From CALINB01 sp938045325 (lineage in GTDB: Bacteria > Pseudomonadota > Alphaproteobacteria > Rhodospirillales > CALINB01), in the NCBI GenBank assembly GCA_038114465.1, contig JAYNQW010000005.1, positions 100,668-164,667 of the forward strand: DNA of 64,000 nucleotides, read 5' to 3'. Of this stretch, positions 24,335 through 34,333 are shown piece by piece. The position numbers and the translations under genes are program-made. Below the pieces are notes generated by a model, which worked only from the letters and a program-made list of their open reading frames with translations, was not told the DNA's origin and did not search any database. Within the stretch, counting starts at the first letter, position 1; every line of letters begins with the position of its first letter.

Positions 24335-27315
24335 CGAAACTTTCAGACAAGCGGGCCAGCCGGTCCAACGTGTACACCATCCCGCCGGGCACACCCTTCG
24401 TCGATGTATTGGCAACGGGCATCCGCGATCTTGCCGGCGATGAACCTGAAAATCTCACACGCTGTACGGTGATGCTGCCGACACAACGCGCGCGCCGGGC
24501 CCTGCAAGAGGCATTTCTGCGCCAAAGTGCCGGGCGGGCGTTGCTGTTGCCGAAGCTCGTCGCACTCGGCGAGCTTGATGAGGATGAGTTGGCATTGTCC
24601 CAACCGCTTGATGAAACAACATCCGGCGATATCGGCCATCCGTTATCCGTGCCGCCGGCCATGCCGGGAATTCGGCGCCGCCTTCTGCTGGCGCGAATGA
24701 TCATGTCACGACCTGACATCAACATCCGCGCTGATCAGGCGGCCTGGCTTGCCGCCGAGTTGGCCCGGCTGCTTGATCAGGTTCATACCGAGCAATTGAG
24801 TTTTGATAAGCTTGCGAGTCTCGTGCCTGACGAGTTTGCCGAACACTGGCAAATTACGCTTACGTTTCTTGAAATTTTGACAGATGCTTGGCCTAAAATT
24901 CTTGAAGAAGAAGGCTGTATCGATCCGGCGGACCGGCGAAACCGTTTACTTGAAACACAGGCAATACTTTGGCGCCGGGAGCCGCCAGATGACCTCATCA
25001 TCGCCGCCGGTTCAACTGGTACAATCCCTGCCACCGCCGATCTTTTGAAAGTGATTGCCGGGCTCCCGCACGGCATGGTCGTTCTGCCCGGTTTCGATGC
25101 CGATGCCGGTCCGGCGATTTGGGACAGGTTGAGCCCCACACATCCGCAATACACCATGGTGCAATTACTTGATCACTTAGGTGTTGATCCAAGCGATGTC
25201 ATACCGTGGCCTTATGAGACGCAAAAAGAACCGGCCATCAACCGGTTGCCGTTGATCCGAAGGGCCTTAGCACCGGCCGGCGCCGATTTACCGGGCGATA
25301 AGCCGGAGCCCGTTACCGAGGAAACACTCAACGGATTAACCCGGATCGATTGCCCGACACCGCAGGAAGAGGCGGAAACAATCGCCTTGATGATGCGCGA
25401 GACGCTGGAAACACCCGGCAAGACGGCCGCCCTCATCACACCGGACCGCGTATTAGCCCGCCGGGTCGCGGCAGCCTTAAAGCGCTGGAACATCGAGATC
25501 GATGATTCTGCTGGTGTGCCGTTAGCACAATCGCCACCGGGCACATTCCTTCGTTTAAGCGCACACATGGCGGCTGAAAATTTAGCCCCGGTTCCTTTGT
25601 TGGCGGCCTTAAAACATCCATTTGCCGGTGGCGGCATGCCCCCGGGTAAATTGCACCGTGACATTCGAAAACTGGAAAGCGCCATTCTGCGTGGACCGCG
25701 CCCCGCTCCCGGTATCGCCGGTTTGCGGTTGGCGCTGCGTCATAAAAAAGAAAGTTTGGATGACCTCCTCGCGTTTCTCGAACAAACGGTTCAACCCTTT
25801 CACCAGGCGCTTCGCACGCCATCGGTCTCGTTACGGGACATCATGCGGGCTCATATCGGCATGGCTGAAAAACTCGCCTCGACCGATCAAGAAGAAGGTG
25901 CCCAACGGTTGTGGGCGAAGGAAGACGGTGAAGCGGCGATGACACTGATTGCCGAACTGTCCGAGGCCGCTGACGATCTCGGCCCCATTGACGGAACCGT
26001 CTACCCGGCTTTGCTGGACACTTTACTGAGTGGCGCCGCCGTCCGACCGCGCTACGGCCAACACCCGCGTCTGTTCATCTGGGGCTTGCTCGAAGCGCGG
26101 CTGCAGCGGGCCGATGTCATGATTCTCGGCAGCCTTAACGAAAACGCTTGGCCGCCCGAGGCCAAGGCCAATCCCTGGATGAGCCGGCCGATGCTGAGCG
26201 ATTTCGGTTTGCCGTTACCTGAACGGCGGATCGGCTTAACGGCGCACGACTTCACTCAGGCATTTTGCGCACCTCATGTGATTCTCACCCGGGCCGAACG
26301 CGTTGACGGCACACCAAGCATGCCTTCACGTTGGTTGCTCCGGCTGGAAAACCTGATTGAAGCGAACGGATGGCAGCAACCCGCTCACCGCGAGTCGGCA
26401 TGGATGGCATGGAGCCAAGCCCTCGATGCCCCGGCACAAGTTAAGTCCGTATCCTCGCCGAAACCGACACCGCCCGTTGACGTGCGCCCGCGCGAATTAT
26501 CCGTCTCGCGAATCGAAACCTGGGTGCGCGATCCGTATGCCATCTATGCGCAGTATATTTTGAATCTCAAACCCCTTCCTAATCTTGAAGAAGATCCCAG
26601 CGCACGCGATCGCGGTATTATCATCCATGATATTCTCGATGACTTTATTCGCGCGCATCCGAAAACGCTTCCGGACGATGCCTTCGGGGCATTGATCAAA
26701 ATCGGTCAGACCGCATTTGAGCCATATGCACCTTGGCCGAACATTAAGGCCTTTTGGTGGCCGCGATTCGAGATCATTGCCGAATGGTTTATTCATCATG
26801 AACGCCGGCGCCGCGAAAAAGGTTACACGCTCCTCGCCGCCGAAACGAAGGGCGATATATCTCTTAACGGTCCGGCGGGTTTGTTCACCATCACGGCGCG
26901 CGCCGACCGGATCGATAAAACGCCGGCCGGTACGTTGGCCATACTCGATTACAAAACCGGTCAACCGCCAACGGAAAAAATGGCAAATAGCGGCATTGCC
27001 CCGCAACTGCCGCTGGAAGCGATCATCGCCGAACGCGGTGGGTTCGCTTCCATTCCGGAAACTCCAGTCGGGGAGCTTACCATCATTCATTTGTCCGGCG
27101 GCCGCGAACCAGGAAAGGACATCCCCTATAAAGACGACATCAAAGCGTTAATCAAAAAAACCGCAAGCGGTTTACAAAAACGCATCGATGCGTTTGACCG
27201 GCCGGAAACACCCTATCTGTCGCGGGCGACGCCGATGTTTCTACACCGCACCGGTGATTACGACCATTTGGCCCGGGTCAAAGAATGGTCGAGCGGTTCC
27301 GGAGACGATCAATGA
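24331..27315 (+). CDS. addB: Double-strand break repair protein AddB (alphaproteobacterial type)
   Basis: Nuclease/helicase-like subunit of the AddAB exonuclease that resects double-strand breaks for RecA loading (994 aa). The N-terminal half is a divergent UvrD/Rep-like domain without a clear Walker A, typical of alpha AddB. The C-terminal half is a PDDEXK nuclease with IIHDILDDFI and catalytic Asp873-Tyr-Lys875 (AILDYKTGQPP). The iron-sulphur cysteines of Bacillus AddB are not evident. The start overlaps the murU stop and the end overlaps addA, both as ATGA. Confidence 0.94.
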   Translation: MTKLSDKRASRSNVYTIPPGTPFVDVLATGIRDLAGDEPENLTRCTVMLPTQRARRALQEAFLRQSAGRALLLPKLVALGELDEDELALSQPLDETTSGDIGHPLSVPPAMPGIRRRLLLARMIMSRPDINIRADQAAWLAAELARLLDQVHTEQLSFDKLASLVPDEFAEHWQITLTFLEILTDAWPKILEEEGCIDPADRRNRLLETQAILWRREPPDDLIIAAGSTGTIPATADLLKVIAGLPHGMVVLPGFDADAGPAIWDRLSPTHPQYTMVQLLDHLGVDPSDVIPWPYETQKEPAINRLPLIRRALAPAGADLPGDKPEPVTEETLNGLTRIDCPTPQEEAETIALMMRETLETPGKTAALITPDRVLARRVAAALKRWNIEIDDSAGVPLAQSPPGTFLRLSAHMAAENLAPVPLLAALKHPFAGGGMPPGKLHRDIRKLESAILRGPRPAPGIAGLRLALRHKKESLDDLLAFLEQTVQPFHQALRTPSVSLRDIMRAHIGMAEKLASTDQEEGAQRLWAKEDGEAAMTLIAELSEAADDLGPIDGTVYPALLDTLLSGAAVRPRYGQHPRLFIWGLLEARLQRADVMILGSLNENAWPPEAKANPWMSRPMLSDFGLPLPERRIGLTAHDFTQAFCAPHVILTRAERVDGTPSMPSRWLLRLENLIEANGWQQPAHRESAWMAWSQALDAPAQVKSVSSPKPTPPVDVRPRELSVSRIETWVRDPYAIYAQYILNLKPLPNLEEDPSARDRGIIIHDILDDFIRAHPKTLPDDAFGALIKIGQTAFEPYAPWPNIKAFWWPRFEIIAEWFIHHERRRREKGYTLLAAETKGDISLNGPAGLFTITARADRIDKTPAGTLAILDYKTGQPPTEKMANSGIAPQLPLEAIIAERGGFASIPETPVGELTIIHLSGGREPGKDIPYKDDIKALIKKTASGLQKRIDAFDRPETPYLSRATPMFLHRTGDYDHLARVKEWSSGSGDDQ

Positions 27316-30300
27316 CCGCTCTTGAACACCCGAAAGCATACAAACCCATCAAGCGCACGATGCAGCAAATGGAAGCATCCGACCCGGCACGTTCCGTGTG
27401 GGTGTCGGCCAACGCGGGCACCGGCAAGACATACGTCCTCATTGACCGAATTACACGCCTTTTACTGACTGGCACACCGGCAAACCGCATTTTGTGTTTA
27501 ACCTTTACCAAGGCCGCAGCGGCCGAAATGGCAAACCGGCTTCATGAACGGCTTGGTCATTGGGCCGTTATGGATGAACAATCTCTTGAAAACGATTTGT
27601 TGTATCTGCTTGGGCGAGAAGCTGACGAAAAAGAACGGACCCTGGCCCGCCACTTATTTGCCGAAACCCTGGACACACCCGAAGGGCTTAAAATTCGAAC
27701 CATCCATTCGTTTTGCGAATCGCTATTGGCGCGGTTTCCCCTTGAAGCCGGCGTGCCGCCGCATTTCTCTGTCATCGACGAACGCAGCCAGGCCGAACTT
27801 CTCAGCGAAGCTCACGAAGATCTATATGCGAACGCTTTTGCTGACCCGAACGGCGGCCTATCGCTCGCCCTGCATCATCTTGCCGGATTGATTCATGAAA
27901 ACGATTTTGCCGAGTTGATGCGCAATCTCGCCAACAGCCGCGGCAAACTGCAAATCCTGCTCGAGCGGCACGGTGGTATCGACGGGACGATAGGCTACAC
28001 CCGATCCGCCTTGGGACTGCTGGAAAACGAAACCGCCGACAGCGTCATCCAGTCGGCTTGCCGCGACGACGCCTTCGATCTCGCGGGACTGAAATATGCG
28101 CTCAAGGCTTTATCGCAAAGCACCGGCAAACGGGATCTGGAACGCGCAGCCGTTATCGATGCATGGCTTGCGAATCCGGACGAGCGGCCCGCAACATTCC
28201 TAAATATTTATGTCCCGAAATTCTTGACTCAAAAAATGGAGCCGACCGCCAAGTCCCATCTTTTATCGAAAAAAATTCGCGAAGCCGACCCTCGCGTGTT
28301 TGATGTTCTACGAACCGAACAGGATCGCGTCCACACTGTCATTCAGCGCCGCAATGCGTACCGTTTGTTGGAGGCGACTCGGTCGTTGCTGACGCTGGGT
28401 CATGAATTGGCCGGCACTTTTGAACGTTTAAAGCGCGGCCGCGATCTGCTCGATTACGACGATCTCATTCTCACCGCCTGCCGTCTGCTGAACGGTAAAA
28501 ACACCGTGCCGTGGGTTCATTTTAAACTCGACGGCGGGATTGATCATATTCTCATCGACGAAGCCCAGGACACCAGCCCGGAACAATGGGAAATCGTGTC
28601 GGCTTTAGCTTCGGAATTTTTTACCGGCCTCGGCGCGCATGACAATCGGCGAACGGTTTTTGCCGTTGGCGACGAAAAACAATCGATATTTAGTTTTCAA
28701 GGCGCCGACCCGGCGGCCTTCGATACCATGCGCAAATATTTTGCCGATAAATCAGAACAAATCGGCGAACGTTTGGATGCCCTGACGCTGGCCCTGTCAT
28801 TCCGATCCGTCGAATGCGTTTTAACATCGGTCGATAATGTTTTTGATCAATCAAACGCCCGCGACGGGTTGATCGCGCAGGATAAAGAAATTCGTCATGC
28901 CATCGACCGGACCGGTGAAGCGGGCCTTGTCGAGCTGTGGTCCGTGGAAAAACCCGACGACACGCCCGAAACCGATCCCTGGGATGCACCGCTCGATCAA
29001 CCTTCTTTGACAAGTCCCCGTGTCCGCCTTGCCGAGCGCATTGCCGATCAAATCCAAACATGGCTCAAGGAAAAAACCATCCTTGAATCTCAAAACCGGC
29101 CGATCGAGCCCGGCGATATTATGATTTTGGTACGCCGGCGCCGCCCGTTCGCCGATGAAATGGTGCGGTGCTTAAAAGAACGCGGCATTCCCGTTGCCGG
29201 CACAGACCGAATGATCTTAACCGAACAGCTTGCCGTCATGGACATGATGGCGCTCGGTGCCTTTGCCCTGCTGCCCGAAGATGATTTAACCCTGGCGACC
29301 GTCCTCAAAAGCCCACTAATCGGCTTTAACGATCAAGAACTTTACGATCTGGCCTATGGCCGGAAGGGCTCATTATGGGCCGAACTTCAACGCAGGCACG
29401 AAGAAGACACCTCATGGAGCGAGGCTTTTGAAGTGTTAAACGGCTTGTTGAACAAAGCCGATTTCATGCCGCCGTTCGAATTTTTCAGCCATGTGCTCGA
29501 TGGTCTTGCAGGCCGTAAGAAAATGCTGGCCCGCCTCGGTCCGGATGCCGTCGACCCCTTGGACGAATTCATGTCCCTCGCGCTTTCCTACGAGCAAGAC
29601 CATGTCGTTTCGCTGCAGGGTTTTTTGCATTGGCTCGAAACCGGACAAACGCAAATTAAGCGCGATCTGGAACGGGGCCACGGCGAAGTCCGCGTCATGA
29701 CGATCCACGGTGCAAAGGGTTTGCAGGGACGTATCGTTTTCCTGCCCGACACCTGCACGGTGCCGGATGCGCGCAGTGATTCCCGGCTTCTCTGGCATCA
29801 CGGCGGCGAAAGCGATGAGTCGTTGCCCTATCTGTTGTGGGCGCCATACCGTGAAATAGAGGAAACGCATGCGACCCGGTTGCGCGAAGAAGCAAAATTG
29901 AAACGCGATCAGGAATACCGCCGCCTGCTGTATGTCGCCATGACCCGCGCCGAGGACCGGCTCTATGTGTGCGGTTGGGAAGGCGGACGCAAGCGAAGCG
30001 AAGGCTGCTGGTACAACCTCATGGCCCCGGTCATCGAGGAAAAAGGCGAACCGGTCAGCCTGCCTGACGGACGTGAGGCCTGGCGGATCACATCGAAACA
30101 AACGGCTGATATCAGCCCCGCCAAAGCACATACCCCGGCAAACGACGTGCCGTCCCTGCCCGCTTGGGCGCTGCGCCCGCCGGCCCCCGAACCCGAACCG
30201 TCGGCGCCCTTAACCCCGTCACGCCAAACCGACGATGAGCCGGCGGTACGCTCGCCGTTCGGCGAGGATGATGGCGCGCGGTTCAAGCGCGGCCGGATCA

Positions 30301-30770
30301 TCCATACATTATTGCAAACCCTGCCCGAGCTTGCCCTTGATCGGCGCGAAGCTGCGGCACAATCGTTTCTCGCCGAACCCCGTCACGGGCTCGATGAAGC
30401 CGCGCAAACGGAAATCCGCCGTGAAACGATGAAAATCCTCAAGCACCCGGATTTCGCCTTTTTATTCGCACCAAACAGCCTTGCCGAGGTGCCGCTGGTT
30501 GCGGAAATCGGCGGCGCCGTAATCGCCGGTCAAGTCGACCGCCTTGTCATCACCGATCAAGCGGTCGCCGTCGTGGATTACAAAACCAACAGGCCGCCCC
30601 CCACAATGCCGGAAGACGTGGCGCCGGTATATCTTAGGCAAATGGCCGCCTATCAAACCGCCCTCGCGAAAATATATCCGGGCAGATCCATCCAGAGTTA
30701 TCTGTTGTGGACGGACGGCCCCACGCTCATGCCATTGAACGCAGAACGGCTCGCCGCCTTCGCACCTTGA
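27312..30770 (+). CDS. addA: Double-strand break repair helicase-nuclease AddA
   Basis: UvrD-family helicase with a C-terminal RecB-like nuclease (1152 aa), partner of AddB. Walker A ANAGTGKT is at residues 33-40. Motif Ia region FTKAAAAEMANRL, motif II HILIDEAQDTSPEQW, motif III AVGDEKQSIFSFQGA and motif VI RLLYVAMTRAEDRLYVC are complete. The nuclease site is Asp1089-Tyr-Lys1091 (AVVDYKTNRPPP). A Pro-rich linker lies before the nuclease domain. It starts within the addB stop. A promoter for trxA overlaps its last codons. Confidence 0.96.
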   Translation: MTALEHPKAYKPIKRTMQQMEASDPARSVWVSANAGTGKTYVLIDRITRLLLTGTPANRILCLTFTKAAAAEMANRLHERLGHWAVMDEQSLENDLLYLLGREADEKERTLARHLFAETLDTPEGLKIRTIHSFCESLLARFPLEAGVPPHFSVIDERSQAELLSEAHEDLYANAFADPNGGLSLALHHLAGLIHENDFAELMRNLANSRGKLQILLERHGGIDGTIGYTRSALGLLENETADSVIQSACRDDAFDLAGLKYALKALSQSTGKRDLERAAVIDAWLANPDERPATFLNIYVPKFLTQKMEPTAKSHLLSKKIREADPRVFDVLRTEQDRVHTVIQRRNAYRLLEATRSLLTLGHELAGTFERLKRGRDLLDYDDLILTACRLLNGKNTVPWVHFKLDGGIDHILIDEAQDTSPEQWEIVSALASEFFTGLGAHDNRRTVFAVGDEKQSIFSFQGADPAAFDTMRKYFADKSEQIGERLDALTLALSFRSVECVLTSVDNVFDQSNARDGLIAQDKEIRHAIDRTGEAGLVELWSVEKPDDTPETDPWDAPLDQPSLTSPRVRLAERIADQIQTWLKEKTILESQNRPIEPGDIMILVRRRRPFADEMVRCLKERGIPVAGTDRMILTEQLAVMDMMALGAFALLPEDDLTLATVLKSPLIGFNDQELYDLAYGRKGSLWAELQRRHEEDTSWSEAFEVLNGLLNKADFMPPFEFFSHVLDGLAGRKKMLARLGPDAVDPLDEFMSLALSYEQDHVVSLQGFLHWLETGQTQIKRDLERGHGEVRVMTIHGAKGLQGRIVFLPDTCTVPDARSDSRLLWHHGGESDESLPYLLWAPYREIEETHATRLREEAKLKRDQEYRRLLYVAMTRAEDRLYVCGWEGGRKRSEGCWYNLMAPVIEEKGEPVSLPDGREAWRITSKQTADISPAKAHTPANDVPSLPAWALRPPAPEPEPSAPLTPSRQTDDEPAVRSPFGEDDGARFKRGRIIHTLLQTLPELALDRREAAAQSFLAEPRHGLDEAAQTEIRRETMKILKHPDFAFLFAPNSLAEVPLVAEIGGAVIAGQVDRLVITDQAVAVVDYKTNRPPPTMPEDVAPVYLRQMAAYQTALAKIYPGRSIQSYLLWTDGPTLMPLNAERLAAFAP

Positions 30771-30795
30771 CGTTACCGACCGTGCTCCCTACATT
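30767..30795 (+). promoter_or_regulatory. Predicted sigma-70-type promoter of trxA
   Basis: TTGACG (30767-30772) and TACATT (30790-30795) are separated by 17 bases, a near-consensus arrangement. The -35 overlaps the addA stop codon. The trxA ATG lies at 30834 with AGGA about 9 bases upstream. Confidence 0.5.
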
Positions 30796-30833
30796 CTCGG
30801 CTCAACGCTAGTCATGATTACAGGACAAAACAT

Positions 30834-31151
30834 ATGACCATCTCAGTCACCGACGATTCCTTTGAAAGCGACGTATTAAAATCGGATAAACCCGTGGTTG
30901 TCGATTTTTGGGCCGAATGGTGCGGCCCGTGCAAACAAATCGCCCCGGCGCTCGAAGAAATGGCGACAGAAATGTCCGACCAGATCGTTGTGGCCAAGGT
31001 CAACATCGATGAAAATCCCGGCACGCCCAGTAAGTACGGTATCCGTGGGATTCCGACCCTGCTTTTGTTCAAAGACGGCGAGATCGTGTCGCAAAAAGTG
31101 GGTGCGCTGCCGAAAAGTCAAATTGTTGAATGGGTTCAATCGGCACTCTAA
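30834..31151 (+). CDS. trxA: Thioredoxin TrxA
   Basis: Cytoplasmic thiol-disulphide reductant, 105 aa, classic length. The redox motif WAEWCGPCK carries Cys30 and Cys33, with the buried Asp in VVVDFWA and the cis-proline loop RGIPTLLLF. It follows addA by 63 bases with its own predicted promoter and is followed by a strong intrinsic terminator, so it ends the long plus-strand gene run. The addA-trxA adjacency is common in alphaproteobacteria. Confidence 0.97.
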   Translation: MTISVTDDSFESDVLKSDKPVVVDFWAEWCGPCKQIAPALEEMATEMSDQIVVAKVNIDENPGTPSKYGIRGIPTLLLFKDGEIVSQKVGALPKSQIVEWVQSAL

Positions 31152-31180
31152 GCCAAATTTACAAAAACCCATTGTAAGTC

Positions 31181-31214
31181 ATTGCCCTGCCGAACGGCGG
31201 GGCAATTTTATTTT
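31181..31214 (+). terminator. Intrinsic terminator after trxA
   Basis: An 11-bp stem, ATTGCCCTGCC (31181-31191) with GGCGGGGCAAT (31196-31206), has one T-G wobble and a GAAC loop. It is followed by a T-rich tract TTTATTTT. It closes the ahcY-trxA gene run before convergent folC. Confidence 0.85.
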
Positions 31215-31277
31215 GAGGACGTTATCCGTTTCAATTGATTCAGTTTATGAAGAATAACGACAAATGAACTGGGGCCG

Positions 31278-32576
31278 CTAACGATTCTCTTTCAGCACGG
31301 CACCGGCCAAATACAAAGAACCGCATATCAAAACCCGCGCGGCGGACGGCGCGGTTCTGATAATTTCATCCAAGGCTTCGTGAACCCCCGGCGCGGCTGT
31401 GGAGCGGAATCCGATGGCTTCAGCCGTGGTCTGTACATCATCGGCACTGAGGCTGGCCTGTACTCCGGGAATTTGAACCCCAATCAACTTTTCCGTTATG
31501 GCCTGCAGCGGCTGTAAAAACGGTTTCGGGTCTTTGCTCTCCAGCATGCCGAATATCAGATAGAGCGGCCGGTCCCGCCAATCTTGGCAATAAGCCGCGA
31601 GCGCTTCACCGGCGGCCTGGTTATGCCCGCCGTCGAGCCACAGCGCCCAGCCGTCGGGCAGCGCATCGACCAACGGCCCTTCGGTTAAGCACTGCAAACG
31701 CGCCGGCCATGTCACGCTTTTCATGCCCTGAGCAAAGGCCGCATCGTCCATTGTCACCGGCTCAAGCTGCGCGAGGCTCGCAACCGCAAGAGCGGCGTTT
31801 TGATATTGATGCTTGCCGGGCAGCGCCGGGGCGGGCAAGCGAAGTTCTTGGCCCTTAAGGGAAACCGTCCAATCCTCACCAGGATGATCAAACGAAAAAT
31901 CCACACCTTCCACAATCAAGGGTGCGCCGACGATGCGCGCCTGGTTGGCGATCACGTCCGCCGCCGGCGCCGGCTGGGCAGCGCAAACGCACGTTACACC
32001 GGGCTTGAGAATGCCGGCTTTTTCCGCCGCGATCTCAGCCACGGTGCCGCCAAGAAACTGCTGATGATCGATGGAGACCGGCGTGATGACCGTCAGGGCA
32101 GGACGCTCGATCAGGTTGGTCGCATCAAGGCGTCCGCCGAGGCCGGTTTCCAGCAGCACGATGTCGGCTTCAAAGCGGGCAAACGCTACAAATGCCGCGA
32201 CTGTCGTGATCTCGAAAAACGTGATCGGATCGTCGCGGTTCGCTTCTTCACAGGCTTCGAGAATCGGCGCCAGCTGCTCATCGGTAATGATTTGCCCGGC
32301 AAGGACAATGCGCTCGTTAAACCGGACCAGATGAGGGGATGTATAGACATGGACCTTATAGCCGGCCGCCTCCAACCCGGCGCGCATAAATGCAATCACG
32401 GAACCTTTGCCGTTGGTGCCGGCCACATGGACAACCGGTGGGAGCTTATGATGCGGGTTGCCAAGCCGGTCGAGCAGCCGTTCGACCCGGTCCAAGGACA
32501 AATCAATCAGCTTGGGATGAAGTCCGTTTAACCGCTCAAGGATAACATCGGGATTTTGGGGGATGGTCCGCATCAT
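31278..32576 (-). CDS. folC: Folylpolyglutamate synthase / dihydrofolate synthase FolC
   Basis: Mur-ligase-fold enzyme adding glutamate to dihydropteroate and to reduced folates (432 aa, cytoplasmic). The P-loop motif HVAGTNGKGSVIAFM, the folate-loop region SPHLVRFNERI and the motif FFEITTVAAF are present, with the C-terminal WLDGGHN segment. Two adjacent ATGs (32576 and 32573) could both start it. It is the last gene of a minus-strand run, 18 bases after accD, as in many proteobacteria. Confidence 0.94.
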   Translation of the reverse strand: MMRTIPQNPDVILERLNGLHPKLIDLSLDRVERLLDRLGNPHHKLPPVVHVAGTNGKGSVIAFMRAGLEAAGYKVHVYTSPHLVRFNERIVLAGQIITDEQLAPILEACEEANRDDPITFFEITTVAAFVAFARFEADIVLLETGLGGRLDATNLIERPALTVITPVSIDHQQFLGGTVAEIAAEKAGILKPGVTCVCAAQPAPAADVIANQARIVGAPLIVEGVDFSFDHPGEDWTVSLKGQELRLPAPALPGKHQYQNAALAVASLAQLEPVTMDDAAFAQGMKSVTWPARLQCLTEGPLVDALPDGWALWLDGGHNQAAGEALAAYCQDWRDRPLYLIFGMLESKDPKPFLQPLQAITEKLIGVQIPGVQASLSADDVQTTAEAIGFRSTAAPGVHEALDEIIRTAPSAARVLICGSLYLAGAVLKENR

Positions 32577-32594
32577 GGCCTGCCCGCGGACAGC

Positions 32595-33488
32595 CTAACC
32601 CGCGGCCTGTTCTGTATCCGACTGGCGCCGGCTAGGCGACTTGTTCAGCAACAATCCAATCACGCGGATCAGGGTATCGCGCAGATCTTTTCGATGTACG
32701 ACCATATCGACCATGCCGTGCTCGAGCAGGTATTCGGCCCGCTGAAAACCTTCCGGCAGGGTTTCGCGAATGGTTTGCTCGATGACGCGCGCACCGGCAA
32801 AACCGATCACCGCCCCCTGTTCGGCAATAGCAATATCGCCGAGCATGGCGAATGATGCCGTCACACCACCGGTGGTCGGATCGGCCAGCACGACGATATA
32901 GGGCAGACCCGCTTCCTTCATCTCTTCAACGGCCAACGTCGTACGCGTCATCTGCATCAGCGATAGAATGCCTTCCTGCATGCGCGCGCCGCCCGAGGAC
33001 GAAATCACAACCAAGGGTGACTGCCGCTCGACCGCGATGCGGGCGGCTTTAAGCAATCCGTCACCGACGGCTATCCCCATGGAGCCGCCCATAAATTCAA
33101 AATCGAGGGCGGCGACAACGGCCGAATAACCGCCGAGATTGCCGTGCCCAATAGCCAATGCATCCGTTGCCCCCCGCTTGCCTTGCGCTTCTTTCAGCCG
33201 TTCGGTGTAGCGGCGGCGGTCACGAAATTTAAGCGGATCGACAATCGCAGCATCGATCGAAATCTCTTCGAACTGCTCATCATCGAACAGCATCTTGAGG
33301 CGCTCATGTGCATTGATGCGCATATGGAAATTACAATGCGGGCAAACATGGCAATGTTGCGTGAGGTCACGGTGGAACACCATCGCTTCACAGCTCGGGC
33401 ATTTGTGCCACAGATTTTCCGGAATCTCTTTTTGACCGCCGACCAAACTTTTCAGCTTGGGTTTGACCCAGTCTTTCAGCCAGTTCAT
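32595..33488 (-). CDS. accD: Acetyl-CoA carboxylase carboxyltransferase subunit beta
   Basis: Beta half of the carboxyltransferase that makes malonyl-CoA with AccA (297 aa). The N-terminal zinc ribbon has two CxxC pairs (KCPSCEAMV and HVCPHCNFH), followed by the crotonase-type domain with ISSSGGARMQEGILSLMQM and DPTTGGVTASFAMLGD. The ATG overlaps the trpA stop by 4 bases. The trpA-accD-folC order is conserved widely in proteobacteria. Confidence 0.96.
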   Translation of the reverse strand: MNWLKDWVKPKLKSLVGGQKEIPENLWHKCPSCEAMVFHRDLTQHCHVCPHCNFHMRINAHERLKMLFDDEQFEEISIDAAIVDPLKFRDRRRYTERLKEAQGKRGATDALAIGHGNLGGYSAVVAALDFEFMGGSMGIAVGDGLLKAARIAVERQSPLVVISSSGGARMQEGILSLMQMTRTTLAVEEMKEAGLPYIVVLADPTTGGVTASFAMLGDIAIAEQGAVIGFAGARVIEQTIRETLPEGFQRAEYLLEHGMVDMVVHRKDLRDTLIRVIGLLLNKSPSRRQSDTEQAAG

Positions 33489-34333
33489 GACGCCGCCTTT
33501 GCTTTTTCTGATGCGCGAACACCGGCGGCCAAATCACCGACGAGACCGAGAACCGCATCAACCAATCCGGATTTTGCGTTACCGTGATCGTCTAAATGAT
33601 CGCGCACCGTGTTGACGAGAGCCGAACCCACCACGGCGGCATCGGCAACGCGCGCCACATCGCCCGCTTGCGCCGGCGTCGTAATGCCGAAGCCGACACC
33701 GATCGGCAAATCCGTATGTTTTCTCAAACGAGTCACCGCTTCTTCAATTTCCTCAATCCCGGCGGACTTGGTGCCGGTAATGCCCATAATCGATACGTAA
33801 TACACGAACCCGCGGGCATTTTCGAGGACTCGCGGCAGACGGGCATCGTCCGTCGTCGGCGCGGTGAGATAGACAAAATCCAGGCCCGCGGCATTGGCCG
33901 GCAGGCACAGCTCTGTTTCCTCCTCGGGCGGTAAATCGACGATGATCAACCCGTCGATCCCGGCATCCAGCGCATCGGCAACAAACCGCTCGACGCCATA
34001 AATATAGATCGGATTGTAATACCCCATCAGCACCAGCGGCGTCTCGTTATCTTCGGCTCGAAAATATTTGGCCATCGCCAGGGTTTTCTTTAACGACGCC
34101 CCCGCTTTCAAGGCCCGTTGAGAACTCAGTTGAATCGCCGGGCCGTCAGCCATGGGATCGGAAAACGGCATACCGATTTCAATGAGATCGGCGCCCGCGC
34201 CGGGCAGGCCCTTGAGGATTTCTAATGACGTTTCCGCATCCGGATCGCCCGCCGTAATGAACGTGACCAAACCGCCGCGGCCTTCCTTCTTTAACGCATC
34301 GAAGCGTTTGGTAATGCGTGAGGCCTTACTCAT
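33485..34333 (-). CDS. trpA: Tryptophan synthase alpha subunit
   Basis: TIM-barrel subunit that cleaves indole-3-glycerol phosphate to indole and glyceraldehyde-3-phosphate (282 aa). The catalytic Glu is in LIEIGMPFSDPMADGP, and the second acid in IDGLIIVDLPPEE. The phosphate loop GFGITTPAQA is present. The start at 34333 (MSKASRITKRF) overlaps the trpB stop by 4 bases; the open frame extends upstream inside trpB but is not conserved. Confidence 0.96.
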   Translation of the reverse strand: MSKASRITKRFDALKKEGRGGLVTFITAGDPDAETSLEILKGLPGAGADLIEIGMPFSDPMADGPAIQLSSQRALKAGASLKKTLAMAKYFRAEDNETPLVLMGYYNPIYIYGVERFVADALDAGIDGLIIVDLPPEEETELCLPANAAGLDFVYLTAPTTDDARLPRVLENARGFVYYVSIMGITGTKSAGIEEIEEAVTRLRKHTDLPIGVGFGITTPAQAGDVARVADAAVVGSALVNTVRDHLDDHGNAKSGLVDAVLGLVGDLAAGVRASEKAKAAS

